A stretch of 43,769 bases of DNA from Cytophaga sp. FL35 (GCF_014349235.1 NZ_JACSOH010000033.1:1-43769), one strand, 5' to 3'. Counted from the stretch's first letter, positions 36,329 to 43,587 are shown. Notes: generated by a model from the sequence alone, not told the origin. Program-made: numbers and translations.

Positions 36329-37756
36329 TTACACTTTTGAATTGGCAATATTGCGAATCATGCCACCAAAGATAAAGTAATGAAAAGGAAGCAAACTGTA
36401 CCAATAAAGCCTGCCTCTAAGACCCCTAGGTCTAAAAGTCGCGGTCTGGTAGAGAATGCTGTTTTCAATTTTAAATTCCAACCATGCCTCACCCGGCAGT
36501 TTCATTTCGGCAAAAAGCAACAATCTTTTGTCTTCCTTATCGGCCAAAAGCACCCGCCAAAAATCGAGGGAGTCTCCCGCAAATAGCTTATCTGGGTGGG
36601 TTCTTCCCCTACGAAGTCCAACACCACCGAAAAATTTATCCAGTAGGCCCCTAATTTTCCATAACCAATTTCCGTAGTACCATCCCGTTTCCCCACCAAT
36701 CTTCCAAACATTTTCCAAAACCCTATCTGCGTCCTTGATCTTTAGTTTTTGCTTATCCGTAAGAACACCGTATTGCGGAACTTGAATGTATTTTTCCAGG
36801 CCTTTTTTAAACCTGCCACTGACCATACTGTCTTTCCAGCTGCTGATCACCAGATTTTGTTCAATTTTTTTGAAGGCCAAGTCTATCGCTTGTTTGTAGG
36901 TATGTGGTTTTATTTGCAACAATTCTTGCAAGCGTTGGTCTTTGGCAATGACCTCAATTTTCATGCTGTCCACCAAATTCATGGCCAGTTTATAAGAAGT
37001 GGAAGTGACAAAATAGAGCCAATAACTCGATAATTTTGGGGTCATTACGGGAACGGTATAAATGTAATTTTTGAATCCCCTAACTTCCGCATATTGCTCG
37101 AGCATATCTTTATAGCTAAGTACGTCCGGGCCAGCAATATCAAAAGAATCGTTATAAGTTGCCTCATTGCCCAAAACACCGGTCAAGAAAGCAATAATAT
37201 CACGAATGGCAATAGGTTGCGTTTTGGTTAGTACCCACTTGGGTGTAATCATCACGGGCAATTTTTCACAAAGGTCCCTTATAATTTCAAAGCTGGAGCT
37301 ACCGCTGCCCACAATAATGCCCGCGCGAAGTACCGTTAGGGCAAACGGACCTTTATATAATATGTTCTCTACGTTTTTTCGGGATTGCAGATGTTTGGAG
37401 AGTTTATCCTCGTTAACGATTCCACTTAAATAAACCACCTGCTTCACTTGGGTCTGGGACATATATTTATTGAAATTTCTGGCCGTTTTGGCTTCCATTT
37501 CACTAAAATCTCCAGTAGAGGCACTCATGGAGTGGATAAGAAAGTAGGCCACCTCAATATCATTGGGAATTTTTTTGGGCTCTACTTCCTTGAGAAAATC
37601 TACTTCCAAGACCTCTATCTCAGCGCGCATTTCTTCCGTAATGGAAAAACGGGCCTCATCGCGAACGGTGCAGACCACCTCATGACCGTCTTCCAGCAGT
37701 TGCGGAAGCAGTCTCATACCTATATAGCCGTTGGCGCCCGTAAGCAGTATTTTCAT
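36329..37756 (-). CDS. SDR-family NAD(P)-binding protein with DUF2867 domain
   Basis: The 475-aa protein has an N-terminal atypical short-chain dehydrogenase fold (GANGYIGMRLLPQLLEDGHEV, glycine motif at residues 7-13; LSGIVNEDKLSKHLQSRKNVE). The C-terminal half is DUF2867-like (GGETGWYYGNWLWKIRGLLDKFFGGVGLRRGR and ending PFHYFIFGGMIRNIA). Such proteins are widespread in Bacteroidota and Actinobacteria, with unknown substrates. It is co-transcribed with the small unknown protein upstream and the BCCT transporter downstream. Confidence 0.88.
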   Translation of the reverse strand: MKILLTGANGYIGMRLLPQLLEDGHEVVCTVRDEARFSITEEMRAEIEVLEVDFLKEVEPKKIPNDIEVAYFLIHSMSASTGDFSEMEAKTARNFNKYMSQTQVKQVVYLSGIVNEDKLSKHLQSRKNVENILYKGPFALTVLRAGIIVGSGSSSFEIIRDLCEKLPVMITPKWVLTKTQPIAIRDIIAFLTGVLGNEATYNDSFDIAGPDVLSYKDMLEQYAEVRGFKNYIYTVPVMTPKLSSYWLYFVTSTSYKLAMNLVDSMKIEVIAKDQRLQELLQIKPHTYKQAIDLAFKKIEQNLVISSWKDSMVSGRFKKGLEKYIQVPQYGVLTDKQKLKIKDADRVLENVWKIGGETGWYYGNWLWKIRGLLDKFFGGVGLRRGRTHPDKLFAGDSLDFWRVLLADKEDKRLLLFAEMKLPGEAWLEFKIENSILYQTATFRPRGLRGRLYWYSLLPFHYFIFGGMIRNIANSKV

Positions 37757-37773
37757 GGTCTCTGTTCTGTTGG

Positions 37774-38199
37774 TTATAGGTCTTCTATACTGGTAGGTGC
37801 ATTGTCCGCCTTATGGTTCAAGAGTTTGGTGAAAAATTTTTGAACGGCCTTGGTGTCCGCCATTACCTTCAAAAAGTGCTGGTCTCGGTAGATGGAATAA
37901 ATACCCAAATCTCCCTTGTAAATGGTGAGTTTGTAATAGGGAATGACCAATGCGTAGGTTTCCAACAGCGACCGAAAGCGAACGATGATGCCTTTGGGCC
38001 TCATTTCTACATTGCACTGGTCGCGATTATTGTCCAGAATCAGCAGGTTTCTAATACCCAAACTGGCCTCGGTAATGAACAAACGGGGAGAACCAATGCC
38101 ACCCAGTGCCCAACGTTCTTTTAAGGTGAAGGGCTTGCCCACTTCAGTGTCAATTTTTCGGGTGAGTTCTTTGTTGCTATAAGAAACGTTAACCAACAT
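37774..38199 (-). CDS. Conserved protein of unknown function
   Basis: I do not recognise a domain. The 141-aa product is soluble by eye, with no signal or membrane segment. It is rich in beta-prone stretches (GGIGSPRLFITEASLGIRNLLIL, ETYALVIPYYKLTIYKGDLGIYSIYRDQHFLKV), somewhat like a PH-type barrel. It heads a minus-strand operon with the SDR/DUF2867 and BCCT genes, 17 nt before the SDR gene. Confidence 0.75.
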   Translation of the reverse strand: MLVNVSYSNKELTRKIDTEVGKPFTLKERWALGGIGSPRLFITEASLGIRNLLILDNNRDQCNVEMRPKGIIVRFRSLLETYALVIPYYKLTIYKGDLGIYSIYRDQHFLKVMADTKAVQKFFTKLLNHKADNAPTSIEDL

Positions 38200-38257
38200 T
38201 TTAGCGAAATTTTGGTGCCAATTTTTGGGAGCGAAGCGTACTTGGCGAATGTTCCTT

Positions 38258-38265
38258 CAAATTTA
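38258..38265 (-). promoter_or_regulatory. Putative -7 box of the unknown-SDR-BCCT operon
   Basis: On the minus strand TAAATTTG runs from 38265 to 38258, 58 nt before the start at 38199. No -33 partner is visible. Confidence 0.4.
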
Positions 38266-38343
38266 ATCAAAACTTACGGCAAGTACTTGGCTGTTTTGCC
38301 GTTATTACGCGCTCATCCCATCAAAAAAAGTGTAAAAAATGAT

Positions 38344-38351
38344 TAGTTTTG
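38344..38351 (+). promoter_or_regulatory. Putative -7 box of argS
   Basis: TAGTTTTG matches TAnnTTTG, 22 nt before the argS ATG. No TTTG occurs at the -33 distance. Confidence 0.45.
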
Positions 38352-38373
38352 CAGCCTTAATCAAGAGGAAGCC

Positions 38374-40158
38374 ATGGGAATTGAATCCATTTTAGAGGTA
38401 AAGGTAAAAGAAGCGGTCGCTCAGTTGTTCAAGGTAGAACTTCCGCAGGTAGAGTTTCAGCCTACCCGAAAAGACTTTGAAGGTGATGTAACGGTGGTGG
38501 TTTTTCCCATGTTGCGCTATGTAAAAGGGAATCCTGCCAAAATTGGGGAGGAAATAGGTCAATTTCTTACGGCGAACGTACCTGCCGTAACCGGATTTAA
38601 TGTAATCAAGGGTTTTTTGAACCTGGTGATCAGCGATGGTTTTTACCTCGATTTTTTCAATTCCATCAAAACAACTGCTACCTATGGTCACGTAGCCGAA
38701 AAGGCAGACGATGCGGTAATGGTAGAATATTCTTCGCCCAATACCAACAAGCCTTTGCATTTGGGGCATGTGCGCAATAATTTGTTGGGCTATTCGGTTT
38801 CCGAAATTCTAAAGGCCGCCGGAAAAAAGGTGTACAAGACACAAATTATCAACGATAGGGGCATTCACATTTGTAAGAGTATGCTCGCCTGGAAGCGTTT
38901 TGGAAATGGCGAAACGCCTGAAAGCACCGGTTTAAAAGGCGATAAGCTGGTTGGGAATTATTATGTGGCTTTTGACAAGGCCTATAAAGATGAGGTTGCT
39001 CAATTGGTGGCCGAAGGAACCGACCCAAAACAGGCAGAAAAAGAAGCGCCCATTCTGTTGGAGGCCCAAGAGATGCTTCAGAAATGGGAGGCCGGAGATG
39101 AGGAAACGGTGTCCCTTTGGAAAACCATGAACGGCTGGGTGTATGAAGGTTTTGCCGAAACGTATAAAAATATGGGGGTTGATTTCGATACCCTGTATTA
39201 CGAAAGCGATACCTATCTTTTAGGAAAAGATGTGGTGGCGCAAGGTCTGGAAAAGGGCGTTTTCTTCAAGAAAGAAGATGGCAGTGTGTGGATTGACCTG
39301 ACGGAAAACGGACTCGATGAAAAAATAGTGTTGCGTTCCGATGGTACCGCCGTTTACATGACCCAAGATATTGGTACTGCCATACAACGGGTAAAGGATT
39401 ATCCTGATGTAGGCGGAATGGTCTATACCGTGGGAAATGAACAGGATTACCACTTTAAGGTGCTTTTCTTGATTTTGCAGAAGTTGGGCTATTCATGGTC
39501 CAATAACCTACACCATTTGAGCTACGGAATGGTGGATTTGCCCAGCGGAAAAATGAAGAGTAGGGAAGGTACCGTGGTAGATGCCGATGACCTGATGCAG
39601 GAGATGTCACAAACCGCAGCCAATATATCGGCGGAGTTGGGCAAGTTGGAAGACTATGATGAAGACCAAAAAGAAGAACTGTACCAAATGATCGGTTTAG
39701 GCGCGCTTAAGTACTATATTTTAAAGGTAGACCCTAAGAAACGCATTCTTTTTAATCCTGAAGAATCGGTAGATTTTCAGGGAAATACAGGTCCGTTTAT
39801 TCAATATACCTATGCCCGGATCCAGTCCATTTTACGCAAGGCGGAAGAAACCGGCGTTTTAAAGGATAACGATGTTGAGGTAGAAGCCCTACATGCCAAG
39901 GAAAAGGAATTGCTCAAGCAGTTGCAGCTGTATCCGGAGACCATTCAATTGGCGGCCGAAAATTACAGTCCCGCTTTGATTGCCAATTACACCTATGATT
40001 TGGTGAAGGAGTTCAATTCCTTTTACCAGCAAGTTTCCATTTTGGGTGAAGCCGATGAAAACCGTAAAATCTTTAGGGTACAATTATCCAAAAAAGTTGG
40101 CGAGGTGATTGCCTCAGCCTTTAGATTGTTGGGCATTGGCGTACCGGAGCGTATGTAG
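38374..40158 (+). CDS. argS: Arginyl-tRNA synthetase
   Basis: ArgS charges tRNA-Arg. The 594-aa class I synthetase has an N-terminal Add-1 domain and the HIGH motif as HLGHVRNN (His129 to His132). It has YTVGNEQDYHF, the KMSKS-like loop as KMKSREGTVVD (from Lys393) and the DALR anticodon-binding domain at the C-terminus. The altered KMSKS is normal in this family. It converges with the dehalogenase-like gene, 6 nt apart. Confidence 0.98.
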   Translation: MGIESILEVKVKEAVAQLFKVELPQVEFQPTRKDFEGDVTVVVFPMLRYVKGNPAKIGEEIGQFLTANVPAVTGFNVIKGFLNLVISDGFYLDFFNSIKTTATYGHVAEKADDAVMVEYSSPNTNKPLHLGHVRNNLLGYSVSEILKAAGKKVYKTQIINDRGIHICKSMLAWKRFGNGETPESTGLKGDKLVGNYYVAFDKAYKDEVAQLVAEGTDPKQAEKEAPILLEAQEMLQKWEAGDEETVSLWKTMNGWVYEGFAETYKNMGVDFDTLYYESDTYLLGKDVVAQGLEKGVFFKKEDGSVWIDLTENGLDEKIVLRSDGTAVYMTQDIGTAIQRVKDYPDVGGMVYTVGNEQDYHFKVLFLILQKLGYSWSNNLHHLSYGMVDLPSGKMKSREGTVVDADDLMQEMSQTAANISAELGKLEDYDEDQKEELYQMIGLGALKYYILKVDPKKRILFNPEESVDFQGNTGPFIQYTYARIQSILRKAEETGVLKDNDVEVEALHAKEKELLKQLQLYPETIQLAAENYSPALIANYTYDLVKEFNSFYQQVSILGEADENRKIFRVQLSKKVGEVIASAFRLLGIGVPERM

Positions 40159-40164
40159 ACCGCT

Positions 40165-40845
40165 TTAGTATTGTAAAAGTCGGTCAGTTACCTGTTCCAG
40201 GTCAGTCGCGACAATTTCGGGAGTAGGTGCTAGCGGATAGAGCTGTTGGCCCGGTCTTTTGATAAAGGCCGCACGCCAACCGGCCCATTGGGCTCCGGCC
40301 ACGTCCCAACCGTGGGCGGCGATCATCATGCTTTCGTTGAGGTTCACTTTCATCTGTTGGGAGGCATACTGGTAGGCTTCTTGAAAAGGTTTGAACTTTT
40401 TTGCGCCCTCCACACTTAAAATAGTATCAAAATAGGGGGTAAGCCCCGCATATTCAAATTGTTGAGTGACGCCTTCTTGAGAGCCGTTGGTAAAGGCCGC
40501 TAAGGTAAAGTTGGCATCTTTAAGGCGCTCCAAGGAGCGTTTTACCTCTGGGTGCGCCGGTAATTTGCGAAGTGCCGATAGTACGGTTTCCCTTGCTTTT
40601 TCTTCGGATAGGGTAATTTGGTTATTAGCGGCCACCATTTGCAAAGTGGCGGCACCAATTTGCCCAAAGGGCCGGTATTGCCCACTAGCGGAAGTGACCA
40701 GGCTGTATTGGAGCATGGTGGTAAACCAAAGGGACAATAGGTTTTCGTTACCGTCTAGGACATCGGCAATTTTACTTTTCATTGCAGTAAGGTCTAGAAG
40801 GGTTTCGTTGACATCAAAAAAAAGTACTTGGGACTTTACGGGCAT
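40165..40845 (-). CDS. Haloacid dehalogenase, type II-like HAD hydrolase
   Basis: The 226-aa protein has HAD motif I FFDVNETLLDL with nucleophile Asp11, motif II AAFTNGS, and the lysine of GAKKFKPFQEAY. Motif III is given by MMIAAHGWDVAGAQWAG. This is the (S)-2-haloacid dehalogenase (type II) layout, in which the second Asp of the phosphatase DxD is replaced (here DVN). Activity on haloacids or a related substrate is possible but unproven. It is the last backbone gene before the cassette-like region. Confidence 0.9.
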   Translation of the reverse strand: MPVKSQVLFFDVNETLLDLTAMKSKIADVLDGNENLLSLWFTTMLQYSLVTSASGQYRPFGQIGAATLQMVAANNQITLSEEKARETVLSALRKLPAHPEVKRSLERLKDANFTLAAFTNGSQEGVTQQFEYAGLTPYFDTILSVEGAKKFKPFQEAYQYASQQMKVNLNESMMIAAHGWDVAGAQWAGWRAAFIKRPGQQLYPLAPTPEIVATDLEQVTDRLLQY

Positions 40846-40868
40846 AGTTTGTTTATTAGGTGTGAATT

Positions 40869-40876
40869 CAAAATTA
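40869..40876 (-). promoter_or_regulatory. Putative -7 box of the HAD gene
   Basis: On the minus strand TAATTTTG runs from 40876 to 40869, 23 nt before the ATG at 40845. It lies 41 bp before the first attC-like element, so the promoter itself appears to be intact backbone DNA. Confidence 0.45.
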
Positions 40877-40917
40877 GAAAAGGGTGGTTATACTTGGGTG
40901 TGGTATGGCTTTTAAAA

Positions 40918-41017
40918 GTAGAACATATCCTGTTTTATGCCTTATTTTAAGTATCTTTCGGTAGGTTAACATAAAAATTTAGACGTGCGACTTCGCATAG
41001 CCCTGCGTTGTAGCTAA
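40918..41017 (+). repeat. attC-like element 1 (compact, about 100 bp)
   Basis: The left arm GTAGAAC (40918-40924) is followed by TATCCTG. The right arm is GCATAGCCCTGCGTTGTAGC (40995-41014), with core GTT at 41007-41009. The right block TAGACGTGCGACT is at 40980-40992. The size is within the classical attC range. Upstream, 40846-40917 holds only the HAD promoter region. Confidence 0.6.
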
Positions 41018-41028
41018 TTTGACCAAAA

Positions 41029-41418
41029 ATGATAAAATCGCTAATTCGCAAACTATTTCTTAACAATGAAAAACGGAATGAGATTATAAAAGACCTGAAA
41101 AGCAACCCGAATTTCAGAACTAAAGAAGAAATTGAAAAACACGGAACGGACTCAATCAAATCAGATTTTAAGTTAGAAAAAGGAGAAGTTCAATCAGTTT
41201 GTTTGCCTGAATTGGGAAATCAAAAAGGATTTACTTTGACAAAATGGTATGTTAAACAGGGAGATATTGTCAAAAAAGGTGACATCGTTTGTGAAATAGA
41301 AAATGAAAATATCACAATGGAATTTGAAAGTTTTTATAGAGGGAAAATAATATCCACTTGTAGAATAAATCAAAAACTAACAAGCGGAATAGAAATTTTT
41401 AAAATAGAAGGAATATAA
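41029..41418 (+). CDS. Lipoyl/biotinyl-domain-like protein lacking the attachment lysine
   Basis: The 129-aa product has a basic helical N-terminus (residues 1-45). A single lipoyl/biotinyl-type domain follows, at about residues 55-127 (LPELGNQKGFTLTKWYVKQGDIVKKGDIVCEIENENITMEF). In lipoyl domains the modified lysine sits in a TDKA turn. Here the corresponding residue is Asn94 (ENENITMEF), so the protein should not carry lipoate or biotin. There is no E2 or carboxylase partner nearby. It is the only gene between attC-like elements 1 and 2 and starts 12 nt after element 1, typical of a cassette gene. Function unknown. Confidence 0.8.
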   Translation: MIKSLIRKLFLNNEKRNEIIKDLKSNPNFRTKEEIEKHGTDSIKSDFKLEKGEVQSVCLPELGNQKGFTLTKWYVKQGDIVKKGDIVCEIENENITMEFESFYRGKIISTCRINQKLTSGIEIFKIEGI

Positions 41419-41424
41419 AAAAAA

Positions 41425-41658
41425 CTAGCTACAACAATGTATCCTATGAAAAGCGCTAGTCCAGTTCTCTAAAGTTACTATTTAATTTTTTAATTACTCC
41501 ATAATGTTGTTTTTGGGGTGTTGCATTGTTGACAACCCTATTTAGCTATATACTCCGGTAAGTCTTCACCTTGTATTTTTCTTTTACGTACCTTTCGGTA
41601 CGACAACAAAAAAAACATTAGACGTGCGACTACACATAGCCCTGGGTTGTGTGTAACC
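41425..41658 (+). repeat. attC-like element 2 (long form, about 234 bp)
   Basis: The left arm CTAGCTACAAC (41425-41435) is followed by AATGTATCCTATG. The right arm is ACACATAGCCCTGGGTTGTG (41632-41651), with core GTT at 41646-41648. The interior (41458-41607) is close to 90% identical by eye to that of element 3. It contains a small hairpin GTACC/GGTAC around TTTC (41587-41600). This element accounts for the gene-free stretch 41419-41682. Confidence 0.65.
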
Positions 41659-41682
41659 TTGAAAGACAAACCGAGTAAATGA

Positions 41683-42252
41683 ATGAGTAATTCTGAAAAA
41701 AATATTTTTGATAGATTAAAAAGTGGCGAATCCGTACCATTTAATGACCCAGACTATTCTCAAATCGGAACTGTTGTTAACGAAACAAAAAAACTGTTTG
41801 TTAAGCTCAATAATGAAGGAGACGATAAAGAAATCCGCAAATTATTGAGCCAAATTATTGACCAAAGAATTGATGAAAGCACGACAGTATTTACGCCATT
41901 TTTCACCAATTACGGAAAGAATATAAAGCTTGGCAAAAACATATTCATCAACCACGCTTGCTCTTTTTTAGATTTGGGTGGCATAACTATAGATGACAAT
42001 GTAATGATTGCCCCTAGAGTAAATTTGACTTCCGAGAGTCATCCAATTTCAGCGATTAATAGAAAGACATTAACTGTAGGCCATATTCACAGAAAGCAAA
42101 ATGCTTGGATTGGTGCAAATGCGACAATTTTTCCAGGTGTTACAATCGGAAAAAATTCAGTTGTAGCTGCAGGTGCTGTTGTCCATCAAGACGTGCCTGA
42201 TAACACAATTGTCGGAGGCATACCAGCCAAAGTAATCAAGCAAATAGATTAG
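41683..42252 (+). CDS. Sugar O-acetyltransferase (NodL/LacA/Maa-like, left-handed beta-helix)
   Basis: The 189-aa protein uses acetyl-CoA to acetylate a sugar or similar hydroxyl. The N-terminal helical part is [23 protein letters not shown], as in maltose acetyltransferases. It is followed by hexapeptide repeats ([35 protein letters not shown]). The catalytic histidine is His120 in [11 protein letters not shown]. The repeats end with [25 protein letters not shown] and the lid [13 protein letters not shown]. It is full length and lies 24 nt after attC-like element 2. Its stop codon falls inside a fragment resembling the attC right block (42248-42262). Acetyltransferases are frequent integron cargo. 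Confidence 0.92.
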   Translation: MSNSEKNIFDRLKSGESVPFNDPDYSQIGTVVNETKKLFVKLNNEGDDKEIRKLLSQIIDQRIDESTTVFTPFFTNYGKNIKLGKNIFINHACSFLDLGGITIDDNVMIAPRVNLTSESHPISAINRKTLTVGHIHRKQNAWIGANATIFPGVTIGKNSVVAAGAVVHQDVPDNTIVGGIPAKVIKQID

Positions 42253-42262
42253 ACGTGAGACT
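42248..42262 (+). repeat. Remnant of an attC-like right block
   Basis: ATTAGACGTGAGACT differs from the ATTAGACGTGCGACT block of element 2 (41618-41632) by one base. It sits exactly at the junction of the acetyltransferase stop and the next gene. The GTT core and the rest of the element are missing, as if two cassettes had been fused by loss of most of the site between them. A chance match of this length is possible but unlikely. Confidence 0.45.
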
Positions 42263-42716
42263 TTTAATAATTATACTAGCAATTTTAAGTTCTATTAATA
42301 TTTCTTCAAATAGAGGAAATATGGAAAAAACAACTATTGAAGATGAAAAAATGAATACAAACCAATCTACAGAGATTTCTATAATAGTTGGCGACACAAA
42401 CTATAAAATAACTTTAGCAAACAATGAGCCTGCTAGAGAATTTTTGAAAATGTTACCGTTAACCTTAAAAATGAAAGACCTGAACAGTAATGAAAAGTAT
42501 TTCAATCTTTCAAAGAACCTATCGACAGAAACCATAGAAGTAAATTCGATTGAATCGGGAGAATTATTGTTATGGTAATCAAATACTATCGTTCTCTTTT
42601 ACAAAGGTTTTAAAACTTCTTATCGCTACTCGAAAATTGGAAAAATTCAAAACCCAAGTGGTCTTATGAAGGTATTGGGTAAAGGAGATGTTGAAGTGGA
42701 ATTTAAAAAAAGTTAA
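42255..42716 (+). pseudogene. Cyclophilin-like fold protein gene interrupted by an in-frame stop
   Basis: The frame starts with GTG at 42255, with a hydrophobic signal-like N-terminus (RLLIIILAILSSINI). It runs into a cyclophilin-like domain: ISIIVGDTNYKITLANNEPAREFLKMLPL, then SGELLLW. A TAA codon stops it at 42576-42578. The same frame then continues for 45 codons to 42716 with SNTIVLFYKGFKTSYRYSKIGKI and NPSGLMKVLGKGDVEVEF, the expected C-terminal half of this family. A glycine codon would normally stand where TAA is. It is thus a recently broken gene, a sequencing error, or less likely a readthrough case. Other possible starts are the ATGs at 42321 and 42351. Confidence 0.75.
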
Positions 42717-42722
42717 ATATAA

Positions 42723-42956
42723 GGCTACACACAACAATGTATCCTATGTAAAGCCTTAGTCCAGTTCTCTAAAGTTATTATTTAAATTTTTAATTACTCC
42801 ATAATGATGTTTTTGGGGTGTTGCATCGTTGGGAGTCCTTTTTAGCTGTATACTCGGGTAAGTCTTCAGCTTGTATTTTTCTTTTACGTACCTTAAAGGT
42901 GTGACAACTAAAAAATCCAAACTCACGACTACACATAGCTATGAGTTAGCTACCAA
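42723..42956 (+). repeat. attC-like element 3 (long form, about 234 bp)
   Basis: The left arm GGCTACACACAAC (42723-42735) is followed by AATGTATCCTATGTAAAG. The right arm is CTACACATAGCTATGAGTTAG (42929-42949), with core GTT at 42945-42947. CTATGTAAAG and CTACACATAG pair well. The interior (42758-42908) matches element 2. From 42957 to 43101 I see no gene, only AT-rich DNA. Confidence 0.65.
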
Positions 42957-43101
42957 TGTTTAAAGATATACTTATAATCAAGGGATTAGGGTATTATTTG
43001 TAACATTTAATAGCAAAAGAGTACTCATCATATAGGTATCTGTAATGACATTACATAATGAACAGAACAGACATCAAAAAAATTTAACTAACAAAATCTA
43101 T

Positions 43102-43272
43102 ATGAAGAAAAATAATAAACTAGCAGTTGGAATTGCTATCGGGGTTGGAATAGGGATCGCTATTGGAGTTGCTACAGACAATCTAGGAGTATGGCTTAGT
43201 GTAGGAATAGCTATTGGAGTCGGAATAGGAACTACCCTTGATAAAAAAGATAAACCAGAAGAAAGTAATTAA
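43102..43272 (+). CDS. Small glycine-zipper membrane peptide
   Basis: From ATG at 43102 the product is 56 aa: a basic start MKKNNKLAVG, then two glycine-zipper segments (GIAIGVGIGIAIGVATDN and VGIAIGVGIGTTL) separated by LGVWLS, and a charged tail. The GxxxG-type repeats suggest two packed membrane helices forming a hairpin. The frame is open from 43045, but the N-terminal extension is polar and poorly supported. Similar tiny proteins occur in flavobacteria without known role. It is the sole gene between elements 3 and 4; a toxin-like or membrane-stress role would be speculation. Confidence 0.65.
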   Translation: MKKNNKLAVGIAIGVGIGIAIGVATDNLGVWLSVGIAIGVGIGTTLDKKDKPEESN

Positions 43273-43423
43273 TCCAAATATCTTCAAAATAAATACGCAT
43301 AACAAAAAACTGAGTTTACAAGCCAGTTCTATTGGTTCAATTTCGGTAAATAATTCTCGGTTTGTTCATAATGTTCGAGCTAAAGGGGTTAAATGGTTAT
43401 GCAGTCAATTTATCATCTATAGA

Positions 43424-43587
43424 GGCTAGCGAAGAAAATTTGTGGATATCAACCGTTACTGGCCCTTCAAAGCAGTTCTGACGGATACGCCCTTTGGTGT
43501 GCTCCTTTGTATTTTTTTACGTATCTTTTTGGTACGACAATTAAAAACCCAATCGCACGACAGAACATGGTCCTGTGTTGTAGATTA
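43424..43587 (+). repeat. attC-like element 4 (degenerate, about 164 bp)
   Basis: The right half is clear: TTACGTATCTTTTTGGTACGACAA (from 43517), then CGCACGACAG and CCTGTGTTGTAG, with core GTT at 43577-43579. The left arm GGCTAGCGAAG (43424-43434) is weaker, with AAG in place of AAC. The stretch 43273-43423 before it holds no gene that I can support; a 63-codon frame there has no recognisable features. Confidence 0.5.

Larger units (their letters stand above)
40918..43587 (+). mobile_element. Integrase-less integron-like gene cassette array
   Basis: Four attC-like imperfect inverted-repeat elements (40918-41017, 41425-41658, 42723-42956, 43424-43587) alternate with small unrelated genes in one orientation. 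Each element has an AAC core on the left and a GTT core on the right, with a shared CTATG/CATAG inner arm and a shared right-hand block TAGACGTGCGACT. The tails outside the cores differ between elements but match between the start and end of the same cassette. That is how integron cassettes behave, because recombination splits the site at the GTT core. No integrase or attI is in the window, so it would be classed as a CALIN-type array. The right boundary may lie beyond the window. Confidence 0.6.

Noticed and set aside
40165-40845. HAD gene as the first cassette of the array
   Set aside because: It lies on the opposite strand, has its own -7 box, converges tightly with argS and lies outside element 1; it looks like backbone.
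43238-43429. 63-codon + strand frame overlapping the end of the glycine-zipper gene
   Set aside because: It overlaps the better-supported peptide, has no recognisable features, and ends just before the degenerate element 4 arm; probably chance.
40918-43587. The repeats as MITEs or REP-type elements of a transposon
   Set aside because: The outermost bases differ between copies and match only between the two ends of the same gene unit. I saw no target-site duplications and no transposase. This fits cassette logic better, though it is not formally excluded.
40918-43587. CRISPR array
   Set aside because: The repeats are 100-234 bp and spaced by 0.4-1.1 kb gene-bearing stretches; there are no short regular repeats or spacers anywhere in the window.
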